A DNA stretch of 64,000 bases from Pseudanabaena sp. Chao 1811 (GCF_027942295.1 NZ_CP101416.1:4202501-4266500); one strand, 5' to 3'. Numbered from the stretch's first letter, positions 8,178 through 17,368 are shown. Notes: generated from the sequence alone by a model not told the origin. Numbers and translations: made by a program.

Positions 8178-11100
8178 ATGTCTAAAAGTAGCAACGCTCA
8201 CAATCGAGCAGAAGAAGATACCACTGCGATTAATATTTCACCAGAAGTAGAACTTGCCCTTCAGCAACTAACATCGCAGCTTGATATTTATCAAAATGAA
8301 TTAGTCAATTCCTTTAGTATTTCTCCTGAAATTGAAGACGCACTTCAGGAATTGTCTTTACTGTTGGATATTTATGATGGTACTTTCACGCTCTTGCTCG
8401 CTCGCTGTAACTATGTCAATCTGCGCGATCGCGCGATCGCTCGGTTAGCAGAAATTGTATCAACCAAAATTCGCCAAGTGCGTCTAGAGCCTACCAACAA
8501 ATCAATTTATCACACCATTCAAAACACCACTCCTGCCATGCGAGACGGTAACTTGCCTGCGGTGATGGTGGTTGGATTAGAAGCCAATGAAAATGTAGAG
8601 GCTTTGATCAAGGGGCTAAATCAGATTCGGGAAGAATTTCGGAAAAACTGCTTATATCCGATCGTGCTGTGGATCAATGATGATGTAATGAAGCAAATGA
8701 TCAAGGTTGCTCCTGACTTTGAAAGCTGGACAACCACGATTGAATTTGCGATCGCCAGTGAAGATCTCATAGATTCTCTGACTGCGGGAACGGAATCTTT
8801 ATTCCATCTTTCTCTCAGTGCGAATCTAATCGATCCTAGTTATAGTCTCGGACGGATCTCGCATTTAGGGGGTATTTATATCTCAGAATTGGGGGTTGCC
8901 CTGCGCGATCTGCACAATCAGAATCAGAAAATTGAGCCATCACTGCAAGCGGGTTTAGACTTCATTCGCGGCATGAATACTAGGGATTTTGCTCAAGCAT
9001 TGTCATATCTCCAAGCAAGTTATCAATATTGGCAATCAATTGAAAATGATGAGCGGCAAGGACTATTGCTTTATCAAATTGGACGGCGACGTTACCATCT
9101 CACCAAGCTCGAAAAACATTCCCATGAAGAAAATTGGCGATTGGTCGAGCAGTTATTTAGGCAGAGTTTGGCAAGTTTTGAGAAAGCCGAGCGACCTGAT
9201 TTGATGACCCATTGCTACTTACAGTTGCAGCGTACTTTACATCATCTGCAATCATGGTCAGAACTGCGAGTAATCTCACAAGAGGCTTTAGAAATCCATC
9301 AAATTCACGGTAATGTTAGTCATCTTGCCTCTGATTATGGATTTTTGGCGGAGGCTGCCCTCGAAGAGAAGCATTGGGACGCGGCAATTGAGTATGCTAA
9401 AGAGGCGATCGTTCTACTGGCTAATGTGCCAGCAAACCTGCATTGGCTATATGGCTTGTACTTGTGCTATCTTGCCCAAGCGCATATTCAACTCGGTAAT
9501 CGCGATGAAGCCCTGACACACTTAATTGAGGCAAAGCAAAGAGATCACTGTGGTCATCCGAGGATGTATATTCGGATTTTAAATGAATTGCGAGACCTAT
9601 ATTTCTCTCAGGGAAAATATTTAGAGGCATTTCAAACTAAGCAAGAGCGCTGTGCGATCGAGCAACGTTATGGCTATCGCGCCTTCATCGGGGCAGGTCA
9701 ATTGCAGTCAGGACTAGAGGAATATTCTAGTTTTGCTGAAAAAGCTCATAAGACAAGCATTTCCCCAGAAATCCATGCTTCAGGTCGCAAACAGGATCTC
9801 GATGAACTCATCAAGAGAATTAGTGAACCACGTTACAAAATGATCGTGCTGCATGGCAATTCGGGAGTGGGGAAAAGTTCATTTGTGAATGCAGGGCTAA
9901 TGCCAGCCTTGCAGCAATCCTCCTTTGGTGGACGTGATGTGATTCCGATTTCTATGCGTGTTTATACCAGTTGGGAGCAAGAACTGACCCATCATTTAGT
10001 GGAAGCTCTTCAATTACTACAAATTGATACAGCTCCTTTAAGTGGTTTTGCTTATAGTGATGAATTACATCATGATCTCATCCTCGATCTCTTGGTTGAA
10101 CAACTGCGGTGGAATGAATCCCATAACCTGCGTACAGTCCTGATTTTTGATCAATTCGAGGAATTTTTCTTTGTTCATAAACATAGCTTGAGCAATCGTC
10201 TCCGCTTTTTTGAATTTATTGGAGGATTACTCAGCGATTTTCAATATTTATCATCAATTAAAGTAGTTTTATCTCTCCGTGAAGACTTTATCCATTATTT
10301 GCTAGAGTGCAATCATGTCAAAGGTATGAGCGCGATCGACAATGATATTCTCAGCAAAAATGTTCTTTATCCTATGGGGAATTTCTCTGCTGCGGCAGCA
10401 CATTCCACTATTGAGACTTTGACAGAAAGAGCACAATTTTATCTAGAACCACAACTGATCGATATTTTGGTGGATGATCTTAAAAACGAACAGGATGAAG
10501 TGCGTCCTATTGAGTTACAGATTGTCGGCGCTCAAATGCAGCAGGATCGCATTAGCACCATTCAACAATATCAAAAGCTAGGTAGTAATCCGAAGGAAAA
10601 ATTAGTGCAGCGATATCTAGATAATGTGGTCTATGACTGTGGTAAAGAGAATTATCGCTTAACCAATTTGCTGCTGTATTTACTAACTGATGAGCAGGGA
10701 ACTAGACCCCTAAAAACCTATGCCGAATTAGAGCGCAGTCTTCAGCAACTGAGTACAGAATTTCGCGATCAAAATCAAGCTGATATGGAATTGGATACTA
10801 GATTTGAGATGACAGATGAAGAAGAGGAGACAGAAATAGAAAGTTCTAGAATAGAACTAGTACTCAAAATCTTGATCGGTTCAGGCTTGGTGGTGTTAAT
10901 TCCTGAGAATGCTGCCGATCGCTGTCAGTTAGTTCATGATTATCTCGCTGTCGTAATTCGTAAATCTCAAGCTCCTGAAATTCAAAAACTGCAAAAGGAG
11001 CTAGAACAAACTCAAGGGGAACTGCGCCAAACTGTCCGTCAACTGGAAGGCTCCCTCAAAAATTCTCAAGCGATCGCAGATAGCTTACGCATTAACAGTC

Positions 11101-13109
11101 TCCTTGATGGACATCTTGTGGATCTTGATGAGTTAGCCAAAATCATCCGCAAGGCGCAACAGTGGTTACCTGATATTGAGGCGATCGCTAGTGAAAACCG
11201 ATGGCAGCTAAGCAGCACTATTTATCGCGCAATTTACGATGTGAAGGAAAAAAATCGCCTTCAAGGACATGTAGAGGGAGTTTGGATTGCCGAATTTAGT
11301 CCTGATGGTTCCCAAATTGTGACGGGTGGTTTAGACAAGGTAATTAAGCTATGGCAGATTGACGGACAAGAAATAGCCCAAATTAATGGACATACAGGTG
11401 CGATTCGTAGTGCCACTTTTAGCCCTGATGGACAAATGATCTTGTCGAGCAGTAATGATAAAACACTTGCTCTCTGGAACCTCAAAGGCGATCGCCTGCA
11501 AACTTTTGGAGGACATACTGGTACGGTTTGGAGTGCTAGGTTTAGCCCTAATGGGGAGTTGATTGTATCAGGTAGTGCTGATCAAACCATTAAGCTTTGG
11601 AAATTGGATGGTACAGAAATCTGCACAATTACAGGACACCGAGGAGATGTTCGTACAGTTTTATTTAGCCCTAATGGGAAATGGATTATCTCAGGTGGTG
11701 CGGATAAAACAATTATGATTTGGGAGCTGGATGGCACAATTGTCCAAAGTATCAAAGGACATAGCGCTGATATTCGCAGCATGAGCATTAGTCCTTGCGG
11801 TACATTAATTGCCTCAGGTAGTGGTGATAATGTTCTCAAATTGTGGCATCTTACCCAAGATGCTGCCAATCCTGAATCTAGCAATGCGATCGCGATCGAG
11901 GAAGTATTTTCGATTCAAGCCCATTCCAGTGCAATTCGTAGCGTTAGTTTTAGTCCCGATGGCACAACCCTAGCCTCAGGCAGTGCCGATAAGCAAATTA
12001 AAATCTGGGATCTTTACGGGAGAGAACTGCAAATTTTTAAAGGGCATGACGAAGCTGTGCGATCGGTCAGCTTTAGTCCTGATGGCAAAAGTTTGATTTC
12101 TGCGAGTCTCGATTGCACCGCACGCCTCTGGCAAATTGACAGCCGTGCCCAGCAAGTCTTGCATGGACATATTGCAGCAGTTCGGAGCATTGCCTTTAGC
12201 CCCGATGGTCAACATATTGCCTCAGGTAGCCTTGATGATCAAATCAAAATCTGGGATTTAGAAGGTAATGAACTGCAAACTATTGTTGGTGATAACGATA
12301 TTCTCAGTGTCAGTTTTAGTCCTGATGGCAAGAGTCTATTAGTGGGTAGTGGTGATAGTGCTATTTCTTTATGGTCAATTCACGGAGATCAACACCAACT
12401 GCAACGGACATTTACAGGACATAGTACGGCAGTCTGGTCAGTAGACTTTAGCGCTGATGGTCAAAAAATTGTCTCTGGCAGCAGTGACAAGTCGGTGAAG
12501 TTATGGAAAATTGATGGAACCGAACTCGCGACTCTCAAGGGGCATAAATCAACGGTTTGGACGGTGCGGTTTAGTCCCGATGGTAATGCGATCGCTTCAG
12601 GTAGTGGTGACGACACAATCAAACTATGGAATCTTGATGGTACAGAACTACAAACTCTACGGGGGCATCGGAGTGCTGTTTGGAGTGTTTGTTTTAGTCC
12701 CGATGGTGAATATCTCGTATCAGGTAGTGGTGATAGTACGATCAAGCTATGGAATCTTAAAGGTCAATTAATCCAAACCTTTAGAGGTCATGAGGCGGGC
12801 ATCTGGACAGTTAGTTTTAGTCCCGACGGACGCAGTATTATTTCGAGTAGCAGTGATAATACAATTAAGCTATGGAGTCTTGATGGAAAGACATTACAAA
12901 CCCTAAAATGTCCAGATAGTACTCCAATTAGTCTGTGTTTTCGTCCTGATGGGTGTGGTTTTGCATCAGGTCATGGTGATAATGCCATTAGGTTATGGAA
13001 TCTTAATCTATCCGATCTCATTAACCAAGGCGGTGAGTGGTTACAGAACTATCTCAATTACAGCGCGAATGTCAGTCAAGAATATCGCAATTTGATCGGT
13101 AAACAGTAA
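8178..13109 (+). CDS. TPR - STAND NTPase - 14-blade WD40 protein
   Basis: A 1643-residue signalling ATPase. Residues 1-240 form an uncharacterised N-terminal domain with a GLEANENVEALIKGLNQI and PIVLWINDDVMKQM pair that looks like a degenerate P-loop fold without Walker A. About 260-510 is helical TPR-like repeat. A STAND NTPase (nSTAND1-like) follows: Walker A GNSGVGKSS at about 559-567 and Walker B VLIFDQFEEFFF near 653-664. A helical region with a coiled coil (QKLQKELEQTQGELRQTV) near 935-970 leads into 14 WD40 repeats from about 1027 to 1610, enough for two seven-bladed propellers. STAND proteins are ligand-gated switches: the sensor repeats release the NTPase to oligomerise. No N-terminal effector such as a protease, nuclease or TIR is recognisable. 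The role may be signalling, programmed death or phage defence. Confidence 0.88.
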   Translation: MSKSSNAHNRAEEDTTAINISPEVELALQQLTSQLDIYQNELVNSFSISPEIEDALQELSLLLDIYDGTFTLLLARCNYVNLRDRAIARLAEIVSTKIRQVRLEPTNKSIYHTIQNTTPAMRDGNLPAVMVVGLEANENVEALIKGLNQIREEFRKNCLYPIVLWINDDVMKQMIKVAPDFESWTTTIEFAIASEDLIDSLTAGTESLFHLSLSANLIDPSYSLGRISHLGGIYISELGVALRDLHNQNQKIEPSLQAGLDFIRGMNTRDFAQALSYLQASYQYWQSIENDERQGLLLYQIGRRRYHLTKLEKHSHEENWRLVEQLFRQSLASFEKAERPDLMTHCYLQLQRTLHHLQSWSELRVISQEALEIHQIHGNVSHLASDYGFLAEAALEEKHWDAAIEYAKEAIVLLANVPANLHWLYGLYLCYLAQAHIQLGNRDEALTHLIEAKQRDHCGHPRMYIRILNELRDLYFSQGKYLEAFQTKQERCAIEQRYGYRAFIGAGQLQSGLEEYSSFAEKAHKTSISPEIHASGRKQDLDELIKRISEPRYKMIVLHGNSGVGKSSFVNAGLMPALQQSSFGGRDVIPISMRVYTSWEQELTHHLVEALQLLQIDTAPLSGFAYSDELHHDLILDLLVEQLRWNESHNLRTVLIFDQFEEFFFVHKHSLSNRLRFFEFIGGLLSDFQYLSSIKVVLSLREDFIHYLLECNHVKGMSAIDNDILSKNVLYPMGNFSAAAAHSTIETLTERAQFYLEPQLIDILVDDLKNEQDEVRPIELQIVGAQMQQDRISTIQQYQKLGSNPKEKLVQRYLDNVVYDCGKENYRLTNLLLYLLTDEQGTRPLKTYAELERSLQQLSTEFRDQNQADMELDTRFEMTDEEEETEIESSRIELVLKILIGSGLVVLIPENAADRCQLVHDYLAVVIRKSQAPEIQKLQKELEQTQGELRQTVRQLEGSLKNSQAIADSLRINSLLDGHLVDLDELAKIIRKAQQWLPDIEAIASENRWQLSSTIYRAIYDVKEKNRLQGHVEGVWIAEFSPDGSQIVTGGLDKVIKLWQIDGQEIAQINGHTGAIRSATFSPDGQMILSSSNDKTLALWNLKGDRLQTFGGHTGTVWSARFSPNGELIVSGSADQTIKLWKLDGTEICTITGHRGDVRTVLFSPNGKWIISGGADKTIMIWELDGTIVQSIKGHSADIRSMSISPCGTLIASGSGDNVLKLWHLTQDAANPESSNAIAIEEVFSIQAHSSAIRSVSFSPDGTTLASGSADKQIKIWDLYGRELQIFKGHDEAVRSVSFSPDGKSLISASLDCTARLWQIDSRAQQVLHGHIAAVRSIAFSPDGQHIASGSLDDQIKIWDLEGNELQTIVGDNDILSVSFSPDGKSLLVGSGDSAISLWSIHGDQHQLQRTFTGHSTAVWSVDFSADGQKIVSGSSDKSVKLWKIDGTELATLKGHKSTVWTVRFSPDGNAIASGSGDDTIKLWNLDGTELQTLRGHRSAVWSVCFSPDGEYLVSGSGDSTIKLWNLKGQLIQTFRGHEAGIWTVSFSPDGRSIISSSSDNTIKLWSLDGKTLQTLKCPDSTPISLCFRPDGCGFASGHGDNAIRLWNLNLSDLINQGGEWLQNYLNYSANVSQEYRNLIGKQ

Positions 13110-13118
13110 GTAGGGAAG

Positions 13119-14153
13119 CTATTCTGCATCTAACTTTTTGATATATTCACCTAGTTCGCTGAAAGTACCAGCATAGGTAACTGTTGGAGCGCTATAGCCT
13201 TTTAGTTCTACAGAATATTGCTTGAGGGGCAGTAATACTGCTGCATAGGGTGTATGGCTGTAGGTCGTGGAACCGATCGCAACATCTAATCCTAATTGTT
13301 TAGTTGAGGACTCTAAACGAAAGGCAGCATTCACCGTATCACCTAAAGCGGTATAGTCGGGATGTTCGCTCGTTCCCATTTGCCCCACCATTGCATATCC
13401 CGTATTTACCCCTGCTCCAACACGTAATTTAAATGGCAAATCAAATTGTTGATTAAGTTCATTACTCATTTCATATAGTTCATGGAGAGCGCGGTAGACC
13501 TTGAGCATATCTTGAGTGGCAACTGTGTCTAGGCTTTTCTCGGTATCGTGAATCCAGACGGTCATCACAGCATCGCCAATATATTTATCTACCCAACTAC
13601 CATAGCGATCAATTATTTCCCCTGCCCGTCGAAACCATGTACCGATCGCTTCTGAAAGAATATGTTCATCCATTTGTTGAGTTAGCTTAGTGAAGTCGCG
13701 AATATCAACTACTAAAACGGTGATCAGTTGGCGTTTATGCAGCATGGCTGTTGCCACTGCATCAGTAGTTTCTTCACTTGGAGATGCACCCGCATCAGGT
13801 ACGGTTATAGTTTCAGGACAATAAAACTCTATATTGGTTTCTCCCAATGTAATGCGATCGCCATTTTTTAGACTGACAGGAATAGTCACCCTGCGCCCAT
13901 TGACAAAGGAGCCGTTACGACTACCTAGATCGATTAAAAAATAGTTATTCTCTCCAACAATTTGAAACATCGCATGGTTACGTGATGCACATTTATCGGA
14001 CAGAGGGATATCATTTTCCGATCCTCGTCCTAATGTCCAAGAATACGCATTCACTAGAGGAATCTGCATCGCATCTTGAGATCCGTGAATTACGATGTGT
14101 GTTTTCTCTTCCCAAGTTGTGACAGGCTGAATCACAAGGTTATTAACCCTCAA
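13119..14153 (-). CDS. FHA-domain class III adenylate/guanylate cyclase
   Basis: A 344-residue soluble cyclase. An N-terminal FHA domain (about 35-110: LGRGSENDI, then SRNHA, then DLGSRNGSFVNG) binds phosphothreonine peptides. The cyclase domain runs from about 140: metal Asp residues in VLVVDIRDFT and YIGDAVM, then HPDYTALGDTVNAAFRLES. Lys before YIGDAVM and Asp in DYTALGD are the pair that usually selects ATP, so cAMP is the likely product. The gene converges on the STAND-WD40 gene with only 9 bp between stop codons and no terminator. An FHA-coupled cyclase implies control by a Ser/Thr kinase, none of which is encoded in the window. Confidence 0.9.
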   Translation of the reverse strand: MRVNNLVIQPVTTWEEKTHIVIHGSQDAMQIPLVNAYSWTLGRGSENDIPLSDKCASRNHAMFQIVGENNYFLIDLGSRNGSFVNGRRVTIPVSLKNGDRITLGETNIEFYCPETITVPDAGASPSEETTDAVATAMLHKRQLITVLVVDIRDFTKLTQQMDEHILSEAIGTWFRRAGEIIDRYGSWVDKYIGDAVMTVWIHDTEKSLDTVATQDMLKVYRALHELYEMSNELNQQFDLPFKLRVGAGVNTGYAMVGQMGTSEHPDYTALGDTVNAAFRLESSTKQLGLDVAIGSTTYSHTPYAAVLLPLKQYSVELKGYSAPTVTYAGTFSELGEYIKKLDAE

Positions 14154-14327
14154 ATATGAATTTACAAAATTGATTTGCGTCTCTAGAAGTCCCTACTTTT
14201 GCTAATATACCGTTTTTTGATGGCGGCGAATAGTAAGTATCGCTATAGTCATTTGTGCCAAAACAAGTCAAAAGCCTCAAAATAGGGGGTGGTGCTTAAA
14301 TACTACCGCGATCTTAGTGAGATCTTG

Positions 14328-14398
14328 GGTAGTGCTAAATGGTTAAGGATGGGCGGCGCGAAGCGCCGCCCATCCTTAACCCAATAAATCCTTTCCTT
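14328..14398. repeat. Family A palindromic element, copy A3
   Basis: It begins GGTAGTGCTAAATGGTTAAG, has the inverted repeat GGATGGGCGGCGC / GCGCCGCCCATCC, and ends TAAATCCTTTCCTTA. It has the same order as A1. The stem differs from A1 and A2 at paired positions (compensating changes). Stray ACTACC lies just upstream at 14302-14307. Confidence 0.82.
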
Positions 14399-14411
14399 AG
14401 TTATAAAATAC

Positions 14412-14463
14412 CCACTCAAATAGAGAGTTACAGCACAAGCGCCGCAACTCTCTATTTGAGTGG
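14412..14463. repeat. Inverted repeat with 18-base arms
   Basis: CCACTCAAATAGAGAGTT at 14412 is repeated as its exact complement ending at 14463, with a 16-base GC-rich centre. It could be a stable stem-loop or a small mobile element; no second copy was seen. Confidence 0.7.
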
Positions 14464-14575
14464 CTACAGATGTATAATGATCCTAGGGGGTGATGCAAAT
14501 TAAGGGTAATTAACCTAAATTATTTGCTTAGGCTTAAAATTTTATGCTACTAGCTTTATTCAGACTAAAATTTCG

Positions 14576-15925
14576 ATGCAAACTACCGTTTCCAAGAAAC
14601 AAGAATCAAAAGAAGCCCATAGACTTAAAAATGCTTGGAAAAATCCTTGGATCGTTGTGATCTTAATTGTGGTTTTACTAGGTGGTGGCTTTACTGTTTT
14701 TAGAGCTTTGACCATCTCTAATCAAAGTACAACTTCAGCTAATGACAAAACTGAATTAGTAGAATCTAAATCTTTAGCTCTCAAAATTAAAGCTAGTGGT
14801 TCGGTTGTCCCAATTGAAACTGTTAACCTCAGTCCTAAGCAAGCAGGAAAGTTAGTTGAGTTACTAGTCGAGCAGGGGGCAAGGGTAGCTAAGGGGCAGG
14901 TAATTGCAAGGATGGATAATGCCAACTTAGTTCCCCAACTCTATCAGGCTCAAGCTAATGCTGCGGCGATTGAGGCGAATTTAGCGAAATTACGCAATGG
15001 TAATCGTCCTGAAGATGTGGCGGCGGCTCAGGCAAGAGTTGAGTCAGCGCGGGGACGATTGGAAGCTGCCCGATCGCGCTTAGCCTTAAATAGTATGCGT
15101 ACTTCGCGTTATCGCAATTTACAAGCTGAGGGTGCGATTTCCCGCGATCGCCTTGATGAAGTTTTAACGGATGATCGTAGTACCCAAGCTGATTTGCTCA
15201 CTGCCGAAGCCAATCTTGCTGAAGCTACCCGTCAGTTTGAGCAGTCTCGTAATGGTAGCCGTGCCGAAGATATTGCCCAAGCCGAAGCGCAACTTGCTCA
15301 AGCGATCGCAGGGATCAGAATTATTGAGGTGCAAATTGAGGATACAATCATCCGCGCTCCATTTGCAGGGATTATTACTCAAAAATATGCCAATGCGGGA
15401 GCCTTTGTTACTCCAACCACTACTGCTTCTTCTACCAATTCATCGACTTCTACTTCGATTGTGGCGATCGCTAATGGTTTAGAGATTATCGCCAAGGTTC
15501 CTGAAGTGGATATTTCGCAAATTAAAATTGGTCAAGAAGTGGAAATAGTTGCCGATGCCTTTCCATCGGAAGTTTTTAAAGGGAAAGTACGGTTGATTGC
15601 GCCTGAAGCGATTATTGAACAAAATGTAACTTCTTTCCAAGTGCGTGTCACTTTAGAAACTGGCAAAGATAAATTGCAATCGGGAATGAATACGGATTTA
15701 CGCTTTATTGGTCAAAGAATCGATAATGCGCTAGTTGTGCCAACAGTAGCGATCGTCACTCAAGAAGGTAAAACGGGCTTACTCATTGCTGATGAAAAAG
15801 GGAAACCGAAATTCCAACCTGTGACCGTTGGCACAACCGTAGATAATCAAACTCAAATTTTAAGTGGTGCGAAAGCAGGCGATCGCGTATTTGTGAAATC
15901 ACCAGAAACAAAGGCTAAGCCTTAG
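14576..15925 (+). CDS. HlyD-type periplasmic adaptor (membrane fusion protein)
   Basis: A 449-residue efflux adaptor. One membrane-spanning segment (about 24-45, WIVVILIVVLLGGGFTVF) anchors it in the inner membrane. A half-lipoyl motif follows (KQAGKLVELLVEQGARVAKG near 84-103). An alpha-helical hairpin with two near-identical segments (NGNRPEDVAAAQARVESA and NGSRAEDIAQAEAQLAQA) leads to the second half-lipoyl, then beta-barrel and membrane-proximal domains. Such proteins bridge an inner-membrane RND or ABC pump to a TolC-like channel; neither pump nor channel is beside it. It may pair with a transporter elsewhere, as cyanobacterial DevB-like adaptors do with ABC pumps. No strong Shine-Dalgarno precedes the ATG. 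Confidence 0.85.
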   Translation: MQTTVSKKQESKEAHRLKNAWKNPWIVVILIVVLLGGGFTVFRALTISNQSTTSANDKTELVESKSLALKIKASGSVVPIETVNLSPKQAGKLVELLVEQGARVAKGQVIARMDNANLVPQLYQAQANAAAIEANLAKLRNGNRPEDVAAAQARVESARGRLEAARSRLALNSMRTSRYRNLQAEGAISRDRLDEVLTDDRSTQADLLTAEANLAEATRQFEQSRNGSRAEDIAQAEAQLAQAIAGIRIIEVQIEDTIIRAPFAGIITQKYANAGAFVTPTTTASSTNSSTSTSIVAIANGLEIIAKVPEVDISQIKIGQEVEIVADAFPSEVFKGKVRLIAPEAIIEQNVTSFQVRVTLETGKDKLQSGMNTDLRFIGQRIDNALVVPTVAIVTQEGKTGLLIADEKGKPKFQPVTVGTTVDNQTQILSGAKAGDRVFVKSPETKAKP

Positions 15926-15935
15926 TCAAATATAG

Positions 15936-16001
15936 GTATTTCCAGTTTGCCGCGAGCAAACTGGAAATACAAATTGCACCTTGCTTTGCAAGGTGCAATT
16001 T
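15936..16001. terminator. Two adjacent hairpins between convergent genes
   Basis: GTATTTCCAGTTTGC pairs with its complement around CGCGA (15936-15970). Immediately after it, AAATTGCACCTT pairs around GCTTTGC (15971-16001). They lie between the stops of the HlyD-type and COG0523 genes and probably end both transcripts. Confidence 0.65.
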
Positions 16002-16012
16002 GCTATATCGAA

Positions 16013-17086
16013 CTACACTAAGCACAAACGGAAACCATCGCGGAGTTTTTCATCATCGAGATGTCTGCCGATGAATACTAATTGATTCTTGCGGAGTTCA
16101 TTGTCTTTCCAAGGGCGATCGCGAGTTGCGTCAAACTGCATATGCACCCCTTGAAATACCAGACGCTCTTCAGAACCAGCAAGATTAATAATTCCCTTAG
16201 AACGAAAAATATCTTGACCTTGGGTTCTCAATAGTTCACTAATCCATGCTTGGAATTTGTACGGATTTACTTCACCTGCTTCTAAAATGCTTACCGAGCC
16301 AACCTCTTCATCATGGATATGGTGATGATGCTCGTGGTGATCATGTTCATGCTCATGTTTGTGGTCATGTTCGTGTTCATGATTATGATCGTGGTCATGG
16401 TCATCTGCTAATTGAGCAGCAAGAAATTCGGGATTTTTTTCGAGAATTCGCTCAAGGTCAAAACCACCAACATTGAGAACTTTATTGATACTGCTCTCAA
16501 TATCTTCAGTATTAGTTTGATTTAACTGAACGCGATCGACTCTAGCTAGAACGTTTAGATGTTTGATTTTTGCTTCTAGTTCCTCTAGCTCCTCAGGAGT
16601 GACAAGATCAGTCTTATTGAGCAAAATCACATCCGCAAAGCCAATTTGTTCGAGAACTTCGCGATCGCCCCAATGTTGTTGGACATGCTTAGCATCAACT
16701 ACTGTGACAACCGCATCTAATGCCACTTGCCGATGAATATCCTCATCCATAAAAAAGGTCTGCACAACAGGGCCGGGATCGGCTAAACCTGTGGTCTCAA
16801 TTAAAAGATGATCGAATTTGTTGCGGCGGCGCATCAGGTTGCCAATAATCCGAATCAGATCGCCGCGCACGGTGCAGCAAATACAACCATTGTTCATCTC
16901 AAAGATTTCTTCGTCAGCACCGATGACCAATTGTTGATCGATGCCTACCTCACCAAATTCATTAACGATGACCGCGACTTTTTTACCATGCTCAGCCGTC
17001 AGAATGTGATTGAGTAAAGTAGTTTTGCCTGCACCAAGAAAGCCAGTCAGGACGGTAGCGGGGACTTGTGCGGATGCGATGCTCAT
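16013..17086 (-). CDS. COG0523 (CobW-family) metallochaperone GTPase with His-rich loop
   Basis: A 357-residue G3E GTPase. GTP-binding P-loop GFLGAGKT is at residues 15-22, the family metal motif CICC at 68-71, Walker B ETTGLADPGPV near 96-106, and NKTD near 156-159. A loop at about 228-260 is almost only His, Asp and Glu (17 His), suited to zinc, cobalt or nickel. The CobW C-terminal domain follows to FRLCLV. COG0523 proteins insert or allocate metals; subgroups act in zinc limitation (ZNG1/YeiR/ZigA type), cobalamin or nitrile hydratase maturation. No cobalamin gene is nearby, so a zinc role is more likely, by inference. No Zur-like operator was recognised upstream. Confidence 0.9.
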   Translation of the reverse strand: MSIASAQVPATVLTGFLGAGKTTLLNHILTAEHGKKVAVIVNEFGEVGIDQQLVIGADEEIFEMNNGCICCTVRGDLIRIIGNLMRRRNKFDHLLIETTGLADPGPVVQTFFMDEDIHRQVALDAVVTVVDAKHVQQHWGDREVLEQIGFADVILLNKTDLVTPEELEELEAKIKHLNVLARVDRVQLNQTNTEDIESSINKVLNVGGFDLERILEKNPEFLAAQLADDHDHDHNHEHEHDHKHEHEHDHHEHHHHIHDEEVGSVSILEAGEVNPYKFQAWISELLRTQGQDIFRSKGIINLAGSEERLVFQGVHMQFDATRDRPWKDNELRKNQLVFIGRHLDDEKLRDGFRLCLV

Positions 17087-17164
17087 AGACTATGCCAATT
17101 GCCTGCAATACTGATAAAAAAATGGACTAAATCAAATTATAGCGTTCTTACTTTGTAGCGATTT

Positions 17165-17368
17165 TTAACCACCACCAACAATGGTGACGATTTCTAGGCG
17201 ATCGCGGTTTTGGATAATTGTGTTTTCCCAGAGTTGACGATGTAAGATCTCGCCATTGTACTCCACCGCTACTAAGCGCGGATTTAGCCCTAAATATTTC
17301 AGCAATTCGATCATGGTGAGATTTGGCTCACATGTGCGATCATCACCATTTACTTGCAACGTAATCAT
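17165..17368 (-). CDS. thiS: Sulfur carrier protein ThiS
   Basis: A 67-residue ubiquitin-like protein ending in IVGGG, whose terminal Gly-Gly is adenylated and thiocarboxylated to donate sulfur for the thiazole ring of thiamine. Typical features: MITLQVNG start, a helix LTMIELLKYLGL, then VAVEYNGEILHR and a C-terminal DRLEIVTIVGGG. The longest frame begins at a TTG (17389) and adds 7 residues; the ATG at 17368 gives the standard family length. It is a stand-alone gene here, with thiG and thiE not in view. It precedes the COG0523 gene on the same strand with a 78-bp gap; a shared transcript is possible. Confidence 0.9.
   Translation of the reverse strand: MITLQVNGDDRTCEPNLTMIELLKYLGLNPRLVAVEYNGEILHRQLWENTIIQNRDRLEIVTIVGGG

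Larger units (their letters stand above)
14154..14575. other. 422-bp divergent intergenic region
   Basis: It separates two divergently transcribed genes (cyclase on -, HlyD-type adaptor on +). It contains repeat A3 (14328-14398) and an 18-base inverted repeat at 14412-14463 (CCACTCAAATAGAGAGTT and complement around GCGCC-rich sequence). The rest is AT-rich and should hold both promoters; no convincing boxes were singled out. Confidence 0.55.

Noticed and set aside
11255-13010. Regularly spaced repeats of about 125 bp, looked at as a CRISPR or tandem repeat array
   Set aside because: They are WD40 codons inside a long open frame (period 41-42 codons), not a non-coding array with unique spacers.
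6436-14153. Pycsar or CBASS defence system
   Set aside because: The cyclase is class III with FHA, but no cyclic-nucleotide-gated effector (TIR or TM) follows, the orientation is convergent, and no CD-NTase is present.
16246-16476. His-rich frame on the + strand
   Set aside because: It is the shadow of the His-rich loop of the COG0523 gene on the minus strand.
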